Made by a program: the position numbers and the translations under genes. The notes under the pieces were generated by a model that worked only from the letters and a program-made list of their open reading frames with translations, made no database searches and had not been told where the DNA came from. A stretch of DNA of 16,130 nt from Candidatus Dormiibacterota bacterium. Lineage in GTDB: Bacteria > Chloroflexota > Dormibacteria > Aeolococcales > Aeolococcaceae. The stretch covers positions 1-16,130 of the forward strand of contig PLAX01000187.1 of assembly GCA_003135255.1 (NCBI GenBank), given 5' to 3'. Positions within the stretch are counted from its first letter, which is position 1. Every line of letters begins with the position of its first letter. Positions 1 through 6,888 of this stretch are shown in pieces.

Positions 1-26
1 GGTCTTATTTGTGTTGGGGCTTCAAC

Positions 27-194
27 GTGGCCACGGCTAAAGGCGGCACTTCGGTCATCACCCTGCAGTGTCCTGACTGCAAGGAGCGGAACTACACGAC
101 CGTCAAGAACAAGCGCAACGATCCAGACCGGATCGAACTGCGCAAGTTCTGCCCGCGGTGTCGCGCCCACACGCGCCATCGCGAAACCAAGTAG
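27..194 (+). CDS. rpmG: 50S ribosomal protein L33 (zinc-binding form)
   Basis: Small protein of the large ribosomal subunit, 55 residues from the GTG at 27, which is the normal L33 length. It shows the paired zinc knuckles of the C+ type: CPDC near residues 15-18 and CPRC near 42-45, separated by the typical Asn/Lys/Arg-rich strand containing NYTTVKNKRN. A TTG at position 9 is in frame, but it would add six residues (Cys-Trp-Gly-Phe among them) foreign to the family, so GTG 27 is preferred. No strong Shine-Dalgarno sequence is seen. It is the first gene of the block that continues with tRNA-Trp, secE and nusG, a very common bacterial order. Identification is secure; only the start is slightly uncertain. 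Confidence 0.95.
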   Translation: MATAKGGTSVITLQCPDCKERNYTTVKNKRNDPDRIELRKFCPRCRAHTRHRETK

Positions 195-243
195 CCCCCG
201 CCAGGAGAAGCCAAGCAATGTGGGAAGCCGGCCCCGCAGGCCG

Positions 244-249
244 CTATGC
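244..249 (+). promoter_or_regulatory. Candidate -10 element for tRNA-Trp
   Basis: TATGCT ends 11 bases before the tRNA 5' end and is followed by a GC-rich stretch (GACGGGCC). A G/C-rich discriminator is typical of stable-RNA promoters under stringent control. No convincing -35 hexamer lies about 17 bases upstream, so the call is weak. The tRNA could instead be cut from an rpmG read-through transcript. Confidence 0.3.
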
Positions 250-260
250 TGACGGGCCAC

Positions 261-336
261 AGGGGCGTAGCTCAGTTGGTAGAGCATCGGTCTCCAAAAC
301 CGAGGGTCGCGAGTTCGAATCTTGCCGCCCCTGCCA
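261..336 (+). tRNA. tRNA-Trp (anticodon CCA), CCA tail encoded
   Basis: A full cloverleaf can be drawn. The acceptor stem AGGGGCG (261-267) pairs with CGCCCCT (326-332). The D arm is GCTC/GAGC (270-273, 282-285). The anticodon stem TCGGT/ACCGA (287-291, 299-303) encloses the loop CTCCAAA with anticodon CCA at 294-296. The T arm GCGAG/CTTGC (309-313, 321-325, one G-U pair) has loop TTCGAAT. The discriminator base is G333, followed by genomically encoded CCA at 334-336. A tRNA-Trp between rpmG and secE is a common arrangement in bacteria. Confidence 0.97.
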
Positions 337-394
337 TCTCGGGTCGGACCCGGCCGGGTAGGCACGGGTCGAGTGTTGGAGGTCGATAGAGGAC

Positions 395-772
395 GTGGCC
401 AGATCGCCGGGCAGGACGGGACTCCCGACAGGGGGGAGCGGAGGACGCCGCCCGAGACGCCTGACCGCCTACTTCCGGGGGGTCTGGGAGGAGCTGCGCA
501 AGGTCGTCTGGCCCACCTGGCCGGAGTTGACGCGGATGACCGGCGTGGTGGTCGTGACCGTGGTCCTCTTCAGCCTCCTGATCGGGGGCGCGGACTACGC
601 TCTCGGGTACGCCGTGAAGCCCATCTACGTTCAGAACGCCAACAACAGCACCGCCACCTCCCCGGCGGTGCCGGCGAGCACCGCGATCCCGAGCACGAGC
701 GCCTCGGCGAGCGCCTCCACCGCCGCCTCCGCGACTCCCACCGCCTCGCCCTCGGCGAGCGCCTCGAGCTGA
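395..772 (+). CDS. secE: Preprotein translocase subunit SecE with a long Ser/Ala/Thr-rich C-terminal tail
   Basis: Clamp subunit of the SecYEG protein-export channel in the inner membrane. The diagnostic amphipathic segment is present around residues 25-46 (YFRGVWEELRKVVWPTWPEL), followed by one transmembrane helix at about 49-66. This is the single-span form of SecE. The start is GTG 395, with GGAGG 12-16 bases upstream. Its place between tRNA-Trp and nusG supports the call. The protein is 125 residues. Typical single-span SecE ends soon after the membrane helix, but here about 40 residues (roughly 83-125) consist almost entirely of Ala, Ser, Thr and Pro. By known SecE topology this tail would lie outside the cytoplasm. 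Its function is not known to me. Confidence 0.95.
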   Translation: MARSPGRTGLPTGGSGGRRPRRLTAYFRGVWEELRKVVWPTWPELTRMTGVVVVTVVLFSLLIGGADYALGYAVKPIYVQNANNSTATSPAVPASTAIPSTSASASASTAASATPTASPSASASS

Positions 773-790
773 CGGACCCGCCACACTGAG

Positions 791-1357
791 ATGACCATGA
801 GCGACACCGCCACTACGACGCAGGCCAGCGACGCCCGCTGGTACGTCATCCACGCCTACTCCGGACACGAGGAGAAGGTCAAGAACAACCTCCTCAAGCG
901 CGTGGAGTCGATGGACATGCACGACAAGATCTTTGAGGTCCTGGTCCCCACCGAGGAGGTGATGGAGATCAAGGACGGCCAGCGCCGGAGGGTCTCCAAG
1001 CGGATCTATCCGGGCTACATCCTGGTCAACATGGTCATGTCCGACGAGTCCTGGTACGTGGTCCGCAACACCCCCGGAGTCACCTCCTTCGTCGGCTCGG
1101 GCAACAAGCCGGTGCCGCTCGCGGAGAGCGAGATCCGGGGCATCCAGAAGCAGGTGAAGGCCGAGGCCCCGACCAAGGTCTCCGTCGAGTACCAGGTCGA
1201 CGAGAGCGTGCGGGTGGTCGACGGTCCCTTCACCGATTTCCATGGCAAGGTCACCGAGATCAATGCCGAGAAGGGCAAGCTCAAGGTGCTCGTCAACATG
1301 TTTGGCCGGGAGACGCCGGTGGAGCTCGATCTGCTTCAGGTCGAGCGGCTTCGCTAG
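791..1357 (+). CDS. nusG: Transcription termination/antitermination factor NusG
   Basis: Binds RNA polymerase and couples transcription with Rho or the ribosome. It has 188 residues, normal for the family. The N-terminal NGN domain begins at about residue 16 with WYVIHAYSGHEEKVKNNL and includes the typical RIYPGYILVNM strand near 70-80. The C-terminal KOW domain (about 134-188) carries DGPFTDFHGKVTEIN and ends with the family-typical basic residues after LLQVERL. ATG 791 is used; an ATG two codons later is also possible, and neither has a strong ribosome-binding site. It lies 18 bases after secE and 15 bases before rplK, indicating one operon. Confidence 0.97.
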   Translation: MTMSDTATTTQASDARWYVIHAYSGHEEKVKNNLLKRVESMDMHDKIFEVLVPTEEVMEIKDGQRRRVSKRIYPGYILVNMVMSDESWYVVRNTPGVTSFVGSGNKPVPLAESEIRGIQKQVKAEAPTKVSVEYQVDESVRVVDGPFTDFHGKVTEINAEKGKLKVLVNMFGRETPVELDLLQVERLR

Positions 1358-1372
1358 GGGACGGAGAGCAGA

Positions 1373-1801
1373 ATGGGCAAGAAGAAGGTCAAGACGGTCG
1401 TTCGCCTCCAGATCCAGGCTGGCAAGGCGACCCCGGCTCCCCCGGTGGGCACCGCGCTGGGCCCGCACGGGATCAACATCATGGAGTTCTGCCGGGCCTA
1501 CAACGAGCGCACGGCGGCTCAGGCCGGCATGGTCATCCCGGCCGAGATCACGGTCTACGAGGACCGCAGCTTCAATTTCATCACCAAGACGCCGCCGGCC
1601 TACGACCTCCTCAAGAAGGCGGCCGGCGTCGAGAAGGGATCGGCGCAGCCCAACCGCGACAAGGTCGGGACCGTGACCGCGGCCCAGGTCCGGGAGATCG
1701 CCGAGACCAAGCTCGCCGATCTCAACGCCTTCGACATCGGGCAGGCGATGCACACCATCGAGGGCACCGCTCGTTCCATGGGCCTGACCGTCGAACCGTA
1801 G
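1373..1801 (+). CDS. rplK: 50S ribosomal protein L11
   Basis: Protein of the ribosomal GTPase-associated centre. It has 142 residues, the normal length. Family signatures are clear: VVRLQIQAGKATPAPPVG near the N terminus, then GTALGPHGINIMEFC, and a C-terminal RNA-binding domain containing KVGTVTAAQVREIAETKLADL and the closing AMHTIEGTARSMGL. ATG 1373 follows a purine-rich GGGGACGGAGAGCAGA stretch that can serve as ribosome-binding site. It is followed after 85 bases by rplA. Confidence 0.98.
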   Translation: MGKKKVKTVVRLQIQAGKATPAPPVGTALGPHGINIMEFCRAYNERTAAQAGMVIPAEITVYEDRSFNFITKTPPAYDLLKKAAGVEKGSAQPNRDKVGTVTAAQVREIAETKLADLNAFDIGQAMHTIEGTARSMGLTVEP

Positions 1802-1818
1802 CCATCCAGTGGAGATCC

Positions 1819-1873
1819 GCAGGCCGGCGCCTGCACCGCAAGTGGGAGGGCTCACCGAGCCCGCCAGGACCAC
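1819..1873 (+). promoter_or_regulatory. Tandem hairpins in the rplK-rplA spacer, possible translational control site
   Basis: The 85-base spacer is long for this operon. It holds two perfect inverted repeats. GCAGGC (1819-1824) pairs with GCCTGC (1829-1834) over a 4-base loop. GGGCTC (1848-1853) pairs with GAGCCC (1857-1862) over a 3-base loop. The second stem can be extended by GTGG (1842-1845) with CCAC (1870-1873) across an asymmetric internal loop of 2 and 7 bases, ending right before the rplA Shine-Dalgarno AGGGAGA (1874-1880). L1 is a known repressor that binds a two-helix RNA element with an asymmetric internal loop, so autoregulation is a reasonable but unproven idea. Confidence 0.35.
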
Positions 1874-1886
1874 AGGGAGAACGGCG

Positions 1887-2597
1887 ATGCCCCATCAATT
1901 CGGCAAGAACTACCGCATGGCTGCGGAGAAGGTCGAGGCCGGACGCCTCTACCCGCCCCGGGAGGCGGTGGAGCTGGTTCGTGCGACCTCGATGACCAAG
2001 TACGACCCCACCGTCGAAGCCCACTTCCGCCTGGGCATCGACCCCCGCCATGCCGATCAGGCCGTGCGCACCACCGTGGTGCTGCCTCACGGCACCGGCA
2101 GGACGCGGCGCATCGCCGTGTTCGCCACCGGAGAGAAGGCGCGCGAGGCGCTCGACGCCGGCGCCGACCTGGTCGGCGGTGAGGACCTGGTCAAGCAGGT
2201 CCAGGCAGGCCAGATCGACTTCGACGTGGCCCTCGCCACCCCCGACGTGATGGGGCTCGTCGGCCGCATCGGCAAGATCCTCGGGCCCCGGGGACTGATG
2301 CCCAACCCCAAGGCGGGGACGGTCACGTTCGACATCGCCAAGGCCGTCCGGGAGGTTCAGGGTGGCCGCATCGAGGTCAGGAACGACCGCCTCGGCAATC
2401 TCCATGCGGTCATCGGCAAGGCGTCCTTCGACGACGGCCGGCTGGGGGAGAACTTCGCCGCCCTCATGGACGCCATCATTCGCGCCAAGCCCCCGGCCGC
2501 GAAGGGCACCTACCTGAAGACGGTGACCCTCTGCACCACCCACGGACCGGCCATCAAGGTCGATCCCGCACAGGCATCGAAGCTCCAGGTGGCATAG
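1887..2597 (+). CDS. rplA: 50S ribosomal protein L1
   Basis: Protein of the mobile L1 stalk near the ribosomal exit site. It has 236 residues from ATG 1887, the usual size. Recognisable segments include the N-terminal GKNYRMAAEKVE, YDPTVEAHFRLGIDPRHADQ, the highly conserved GRIGKILGPRGLMPNPKAGTV, and the ending KGTYLKTVTLCTTHGPAIKV. ATG 1887 is preceded by AGGGAGA at a spacing of 6 bases. An in-frame GTG at 1809 would add 26 residues with no family match and would run through the spacer hairpins, so it is rejected. Unlike most genomes, rplJ and rplL do not follow; a CpaE-like gene begins 7 bases after the stop codon. Confidence 0.97.
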   Translation: MPHQFGKNYRMAAEKVEAGRLYPPREAVELVRATSMTKYDPTVEAHFRLGIDPRHADQAVRTTVVLPHGTGRTRRIAVFATGEKAREALDAGADLVGGEDLVKQVQAGQIDFDVALATPDVMGLVGRIGKILGPRGLMPNPKAGTVTFDIAKAVREVQGGRIEVRNDRLGNLHAVIGKASFDDGRLGENFAALMDAIIRAKPPAAKGTYLKTVTLCTTHGPAIKVDPAQASKLQVA

Positions 2598-2604
2598 CTC
2601 CGCC

Positions 2605-3837
2605 GTGGCCGAAAAGCCCATCCGCCTGCTCATCGTCGACGACATCCAGTCGACACGCGACAACCTGCGCAAGCTCCTCAGCTTTGAGGACGACATCGAG
2701 GTGGTGGGCACGGCTGGGGACGGCAAGGAGGGGGTGGAGGAGGCCCAGAGGCTCCATCCGGACATCGTCCTCACGGACGTGAACATGCCGCTCATGGATG
2801 GCATCCAGCTGACCGAGCAGCTCACCCAGGATCTGCCCGCGAGCCCGGTGATCATCATGTCGGTGCAGGGCGAGCGGGACTACCTGCGCCGAGCCATGCA
2901 GGCGGGGGCACGTGAGTTCCTGATCAAGCCGTTCAGCCACGACGAGCTGGTGTCCGCAATCCGGCGTGTCTACGCCATGGAGCTCAAGAAGGGGACCTTC
3001 CTGGCCCGGACCGCGGAGCCCCCACCGGCGGTGACCTCCGGCCGTTCCGGCCTGGGCGAGGTCTTTGTCGTCTTCTCGGCCAAGGGCGGCGTCGGCAAGT
3101 CCATCATCGCCGCCAACCTCGCCGTGGCTCTCGCTCGGGAGACCGACGCCAAGGTCGCCCTGGTCGATCTGGACCTTCAGTTCGGCGACATCGGGGTGAT
3201 GCTCAACCTCAACCATTCCCGCAGCATCACCGACGTCGTGGACGCCCAGGACCACCTGGACGCGGAGGTCCTCGACGACATCCTCGCGGTCGGGCCGGCG
3301 GGGGTTCGCGTGCTCCTGGCGCCCGTCAAGCCCGAGTTGGCCGACCTGGTGACCCCGGATCATGTCCGCATGGTCTTCGCCGAGGTGCGCAAGCTCTGTG
3401 ACTTCGTGGTCGTCGACGCCTCGAGCCACCTCGGGGAAGCCATCCTGCAGGTGATGGAGATCGCCAGCAAGATCCTGGTGGTCACCGGGCTCACCATCCC
3501 GAGTGTCAAGAACGCGCGCCTCACGCTGGGCGTGCTCGAGTCGCTGAACATCGACCCGGAACGCGTCCTGCTGGTCGTCAACCGGGTCGACGGCTACTCC
3601 GACTTCAACAAGGAGGCCACGGAGCAGTACCTGCGGGTGCCGGTGACCGTCCAGATCCCCCACGACCCGAAGGCGGTATCCGACGCCTGGAACCAGGGCA
3701 AGCCGTTCGTGGAGACCCAGCCCGAGGCCGAGATCAGCCGCGCCATCCGCGAGCTCGTCTTCCGGTTGGTCCCCCAGGAGCAGGCGGCGCTGGCTGGCGG
3801 CGACAAGAAACGCCGCCGAGGGATCTTCGGCCGCTGA
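2605..3837 (+). CDS. CpaE/TadZ-like fusion: receiver domain plus MinD/ParA ATPase (paralog 1)
   Basis: Fusion of a response-regulator receiver and a MinD-type ATPase, the architecture of CpaE/TadZ, which positions and helps assemble Tad (Flp) pili. The receiver (about 5-125) is complete: D12/D13 acidic pair, phospho-acceptor D58 followed by MP, switch S86, and K108 in a KPF motif. After a short linker, the deviant Walker A KGGVGKS is at 160-166 with the signature first lysine, then VDLDLQFGD (187-195). The protein has 410 residues and ends in a basic KKRRRGIFGR tail. Start GTG 2605 has only a weak AGGTGG upstream. The 7-base gap after rplA suggests co-transcription with the ribosomal genes. 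It converges on paralog 2. Many TadZ receivers lack the phosphorylation site; this one appears competent. Family sure, specific role inferred. Confidence 0.88.
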   Translation: MAEKPIRLLIVDDIQSTRDNLRKLLSFEDDIEVVGTAGDGKEGVEEAQRLHPDIVLTDVNMPLMDGIQLTEQLTQDLPASPVIIMSVQGERDYLRRAMQAGAREFLIKPFSHDELVSAIRRVYAMELKKGTFLARTAEPPPAVTSGRSGLGEVFVVFSAKGGVGKSIIAANLAVALARETDAKVALVDLDLQFGDIGVMLNLNHSRSITDVVDAQDHLDAEVLDDILAVGPAGVRVLLAPVKPELADLVTPDHVRMVFAEVRKLCDFVVVDASSHLGEAILQVMEIASKILVVTGLTIPSVKNARLTLGVLESLNIDPERVLLVVNRVDGYSDFNKEATEQYLRVPVTVQIPHDPKAVSDAWNQGKPFVETQPEAEISRAIRELVFRLVPQEQAALAGGDKKRRRGIFGR

Positions 3838-3844
3838 CCGGTCA
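3835..3844. repeat. 10-bp palindrome formed by two convergent stop codons
   Basis: TGACCGGTCA is a perfect palindrome. Its first three bases are the TGA of CpaE-like paralog 1 and its last three are the TGA of paralog 2 on the other strand, so the two genes end 4 bases apart. No hairpin with a T-tract is visible here, so the transcripts probably overlap at their 3' ends. Confidence 0.7.
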
Positions 3845-5119
3845 GTCCGAGGCTGCGGCCTGGCCGGACCGGTTGCGGCCCATGCCGAGCCGTCTCCGCC
3901 GCTTGGGGCCGGCGGGATCGAGCGTTGCCGAGTCGGCCTCGGGATGGCCTGGTCCCGGCTCAGCCGGGGTGAGCAGGCCGGCCAGTCGGGCGATGCGGAC
4001 TGCCGCCTGGCTCTGAGGCTGGGAGAGGACAAAGGGCACCCCGCGGGCGATCGAGGTGGCGACGACATTCGGGTCGTACGGGATCTCCGCGGTCGCCGCG
4101 GTCTTCAGGACATTCTCGACGTAGCTGCGCTCCAGCTCACCGGCCCCGTCCCGGTGGTTGACGACGAGCACGAAGCGTGCCGGGTCGACCTTGAGCACCC
4201 CCATGACCGCCTGGAGCAGCCGGGCGTTCTTTACCCCCGTGGTGCTCAGGTCGGTGATCACCAGGACCTTGTCGGCCATCTCGACGAGGTCCAGGCTGAT
4301 CTCGCTGAGGTGGGTGGCGGTGTCCACCACGATGCAGTCGTAGGTGCGCCGCAGCTGCTCGATCAGAGCCCTCAGGTGCTGGGTGGTGACGTAATCCGCC
4401 AGCTCGGGGCTGATCGGGGCGGCCAGCACCCGCACCCCACCGGGTCCGTCGACCATCACCTCCTCGACCACGTCGTGATCCGCCACGGCGTTGTTGGCCG
4501 CCAGGTCCGCGATGGTGCGCTCGGCGGTGATGTTCAGGAGGATGCCGATGTCGCCAAACTGCAGTGAGCAGTCCAGCAGCGCCACCCGGCAGGTCCGGCT
4601 GAGCGACACGGCGAGGTTGGCCGCGATCGCCGACTTCCCCACCCCTCCCTTGGCGCCGACCACGGTGAAGAGCTTGCCCCCGCGTGAGGGTACGGCGTCG
4701 GCACCGGCGTCGGCGGCTGCGGAGGCCGCTGGAGTCCCCTTGCGCTGCCCATAGGCGTGCACGCGGCGGATGGCGGACACCAGCTCGTCGCCACTGAAGG
4801 GCTTCTGCAGAAACTCACGGGCCCCGGCCAGCATGGCCCGCCGGAAGGCCTCATTCTCGGCCTCCATGGAGAGAAGGATGACGCCCGTGTTGGGCAGGTA
4901 CTGCACCAGCATCTCGGTGGTCTGGATGCCGTCCATGCCAGGGAGCCCGGCGTCCACCACGGCCACGTTGGGCTGGGTGCGCAGTGCCTCCTGGAGGGCC
5001 GTGTCGCCGTCCCCGGCGACGGCACAGACGGTGAGGTCCTCCTCCTGGCCCAGACGCTTGCGGAGGTTCTCGATGATGCGGGCCGATTCGTCGGCGAGGA
5101 GGACGCGGATTATTGCCAT
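3842..5119 (-). CDS. CpaE/TadZ-like fusion: receiver domain plus MinD/ParA ATPase (paralog 2)
   Basis: Same architecture as the convergent neighbour. The receiver has D10/E11, phospho-acceptor D56, switch S84 and K106 in KPF, so it looks able to accept phosphate. An Ala/Asp-rich linker (about 128-147) leads to the MinD domain with KGGVGKS at 157-163 and DCSLQFGD in place of the usual DLDLQFGD. The protein has 425 residues and ends with an Arg-rich KRRRRLGMGR segment plus a short tail. ATG 5119 lies 5 bases after the stop of paralog 3. A GAGGAG sits only 1 base before the ATG, unusually close, so translation may rely on reinitiation by ribosomes finishing paralog 3. The likely role is a regulated partner in Tad pilus localisation; no cognate histidine kinase is in the window. 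Confidence 0.88.
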   Translation of the reverse strand: MAIIRVLLADESARIIENLRKRLGQEEDLTVCAVAGDGDTALQEALRTQPNVAVVDAGLPGMDGIQTTEMLVQYLPNTGVILLSMEAENEAFRRAMLAGAREFLQKPFSGDELVSAIRRVHAYGQRKGTPAASAAADAGADAVPSRGGKLFTVVGAKGGVGKSAIAANLAVSLSRTCRVALLDCSLQFGDIGILLNITAERTIADLAANNAVADHDVVEEVMVDGPGGVRVLAAPISPELADYVTTQHLRALIEQLRRTYDCIVVDTATHLSEISLDLVEMADKVLVITDLSTTGVKNARLLQAVMGVLKVDPARFVLVVNHRDGAGELERSYVENVLKTAATAEIPYDPNVVATSIARGVPFVLSQPQSQAAVRIARLAGLLTPAEPGPGHPEADSATLDPAGPKRRRRLGMGRNRSGQAAASD

Positions 5120-5124
5120 GCTCC

Positions 5125-6834
5125 TCAGCCGCGCCCGAGTGAGAATCGCCGGCGGTTGACCCGTGTTCGGGCTCGGTCCGGCTCCTTCGCCGGGGTGTCA
5201 TCGTCGCTCCCCGCGACGTGGTCCACGAGCAGGCGGAATTGCTTGCTGAACTCCGCCTTCGGCTCGGCGGTGACGATCTGCTGCCCGTTGTCGATGAAGT
5301 CGTCCAACCTCGGCTCAAAGGGAAGCACGGTGAGCACCCGGAACCGGAGGCTCTCCTCGACCTCGGAGCGCTGGAAGCTGACCTTGGCCCGGGTCTGATT
5401 GAGGACCACGCAGATCTTTTCCCGGTCGACGCCCAGAGACTCGAGGAGCTTGAGGGTGACCTTGGTGTCCTTGATGGCTGCGAAGTTGAAGCTGGTGACG
5501 ACGACGATCTGATCGGCCATCTCGATGGCCTCCAGGTTGCGTTCTTCGAGGTGAGACGGGGTGTCCACGACGATGAAGTCGTATTCCTTGGCCAGCTCCC
5601 GCAGGATGGCACGCAGATTGGCGGTGTTGACGAGATCGGCGAACTCCGGGCTGGCGGGGGCGAGCAGGGCGCGCACCCCCTCGGGTCCGGTGGCCATGAC
5701 CTCATCGATGAACTCGGCGTCGACCTGCTCGCCCTGCTGGGCGAGGGCGTCGATGGCCGTGGGGTGGCTCTCGGCATGGAGCATCACGGCGACATCGCCG
5801 AACTGAAGGTCGAGGTCGACGATGGCGGCCCGCTCTCCGTCGGCGGCGAGGGACACGGCGAGGTTGGTGGCGATGAGCGACTTGCCCACCCCGCCCTTGC
5901 CGGAGAAGACCACGACCAGCTCGGCGTGGCCACGTGACCGGTGCCGGGCCGGTCGCGGGCGCACCGGCTGGATCGGCTCCTGCTCTGGCTCGGCGGCCGG
6001 CGGCGCGGCCGGGGTCGCCACGGGGACGCCGGGCCATTCCGGCCCGGACGCGAGACCGCTGGCGGGGGGTGGCTCGAAAGCGGCGGTGTCCAGCTGGAAG
6101 ACCGGTACGGAGCTGGGGAAGGTGACCTCCGCCGGTGCAGGCTCGGTCCATGTGGTGGTGCCGGTGGGGACGGCCCCAGGGAGCCGCTCCGGCCACTCCG
6201 TCGCGCCGGTGGGATTGGCGGTAGGGGGCTGCTCCGGCTGAGGCTGCCCCGCCCACTCAGGCGCCTCGCCGGCGCCCACCCCCGGTGGAGGCTCCGTGAC
6301 CGCCGGGGGCGGGGAGGAGAGCGCCTCGGTCGTGCCCCACGCGAACGGATCACCCAGCGGCTCCCCGGTGGGGGGGAGGGTGGTGTCCATCCCGGGCCAG
6401 GAGGCAGCCGGAGGGGCGCTCAGAGCGGGCAGAGGCGGACCGGTCGCCGCCGCACCGCGGATGGCCGTGACCAGATCCACCGGGGTGGCGTCAGCAGGCA
6501 CGGTGGCGGCGCCGACGTCCTCCAATCGGGTGATGAACGGCTCGTCCGCCGGATCGATCACCACCATGACCCGCAGCTGGGCCGATCGGGAGGCCAGGTT
6601 GGCCGCCAGGCTCACGGTGTCGAGGCCGCCAAAGCCGGTGTAGAGAAGGACCAGGTCGGGCCGGAGCGCCTCGAGATCCTCGTCGAGTTCATCGGGATGG
6701 CGGATGAAGCCGACCAGGCTCACCTGATCGGCATAGCCGGCGAGCTTGTGCAGCTCGGCCACCGCCTGAGGCGCGTCGCTGGCGATGACCACCCGCACGG
6801 CGCCGCCCGAGGGACCGTACTGCATTGGCGGCAT
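5125..6834 (-). CDS. CpaE/TadZ-like ATPase with degenerate receiver and long Pro/Trp-rich linker (paralog 3)
   Basis: 569 residues from ATG 6834 (a second ATG at 6825 is equally possible; neither has a clear Shine-Dalgarno). Residues about 12-128 have receiver-like spacing but lack the active site: Y65 occupies the phospho-Asp position and the KPF lysine is replaced by the segment ATPVD. Residues about 130-302 are a low-complexity Pro/Ala/Gly/Thr linker with six tryptophans (146, 166, 194, 214, 229, 267). The MinD domain follows, with KGGVGKS at 313-319 and VDLDLQFGD. The C terminus ends NRRRFSLGRG. A pseudo-receiver is typical of TadZ/CpaE, so this may be the structural member of the three. 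It lies downstream of flp across a terminator and next to paralog 2. An in-frame extension to 6996 would cross that terminator and is rejected. Confidence 0.85.
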   Translation of the reverse strand: MPPMQYGPSGGAVRVVIASDAPQAVAELHKLAGYADQVSLVGFIRHPDELDEDLEALRPDLVLLYTGFGGLDTVSLAANLASRSAQLRVMVVIDPADEPFITRLEDVGAATVPADATPVDLVTAIRGAAATGPPLPALSAPPAASWPGMDTTLPPTGEPLGDPFAWGTTEALSSPPPAVTEPPPGVGAGEAPEWAGQPQPEQPPTANPTGATEWPERLPGAVPTGTTTWTEPAPAEVTFPSSVPVFQLDTAAFEPPPASGLASGPEWPGVPVATPAAPPAAEPEQEPIQPVRPRPARHRSRGHAELVVVFSGKGGVGKSLIATNLAVSLAADGERAAIVDLDLQFGDVAVMLHAESHPTAIDALAQQGEQVDAEFIDEVMATGPEGVRALLAPASPEFADLVNTANLRAILRELAKEYDFIVVDTPSHLEERNLEAIEMADQIVVVTSFNFAAIKDTKVTLKLLESLGVDREKICVVLNQTRAKVSFQRSEVEESLRFRVLTVLPFEPRLDDFIDNGQQIVTAEPKAEFSKQFRLLVDHVAGSDDDTPAKEPDRARTRVNRRRFSLGRG

Positions 6835-6888
6835 GGTACGTCGAAAGCACCGAATCCGGCGGCCCGGGGTGCCCAGCCGGGGGAAATG

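Noticed and set aside
340..352. Small hairpin CGGGT-CGG-ACCCG after tRNA-Trp, considered as terminator
   Set aside because: Only 5 bp and no T-run; more likely incidental or part of tRNA 3' processing.
272..1873. 533-residue open frame on the minus strand across secE, nusG and rplK
   Set aside because: It is antisense to three certain genes, is rich in Arg/Gly/Asp/His shadow composition and has no recognisable domain. Long antisense frames are expected at this GC content.
1809..1886. 26-residue N-terminal extension of L1
   Set aside because: It does not match the family and reads through spacer hairpins; ATG 1887 has a well-placed Shine-Dalgarno.
2554..4068. 504-residue open frame on the minus strand across CpaE-like paralog 1
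   Set aside because: Antisense shadow of a gene with clear receiver and Walker motifs; its own composition (Asp/His/Leu/Val rich) is typical of a GC-rich shadow frame.
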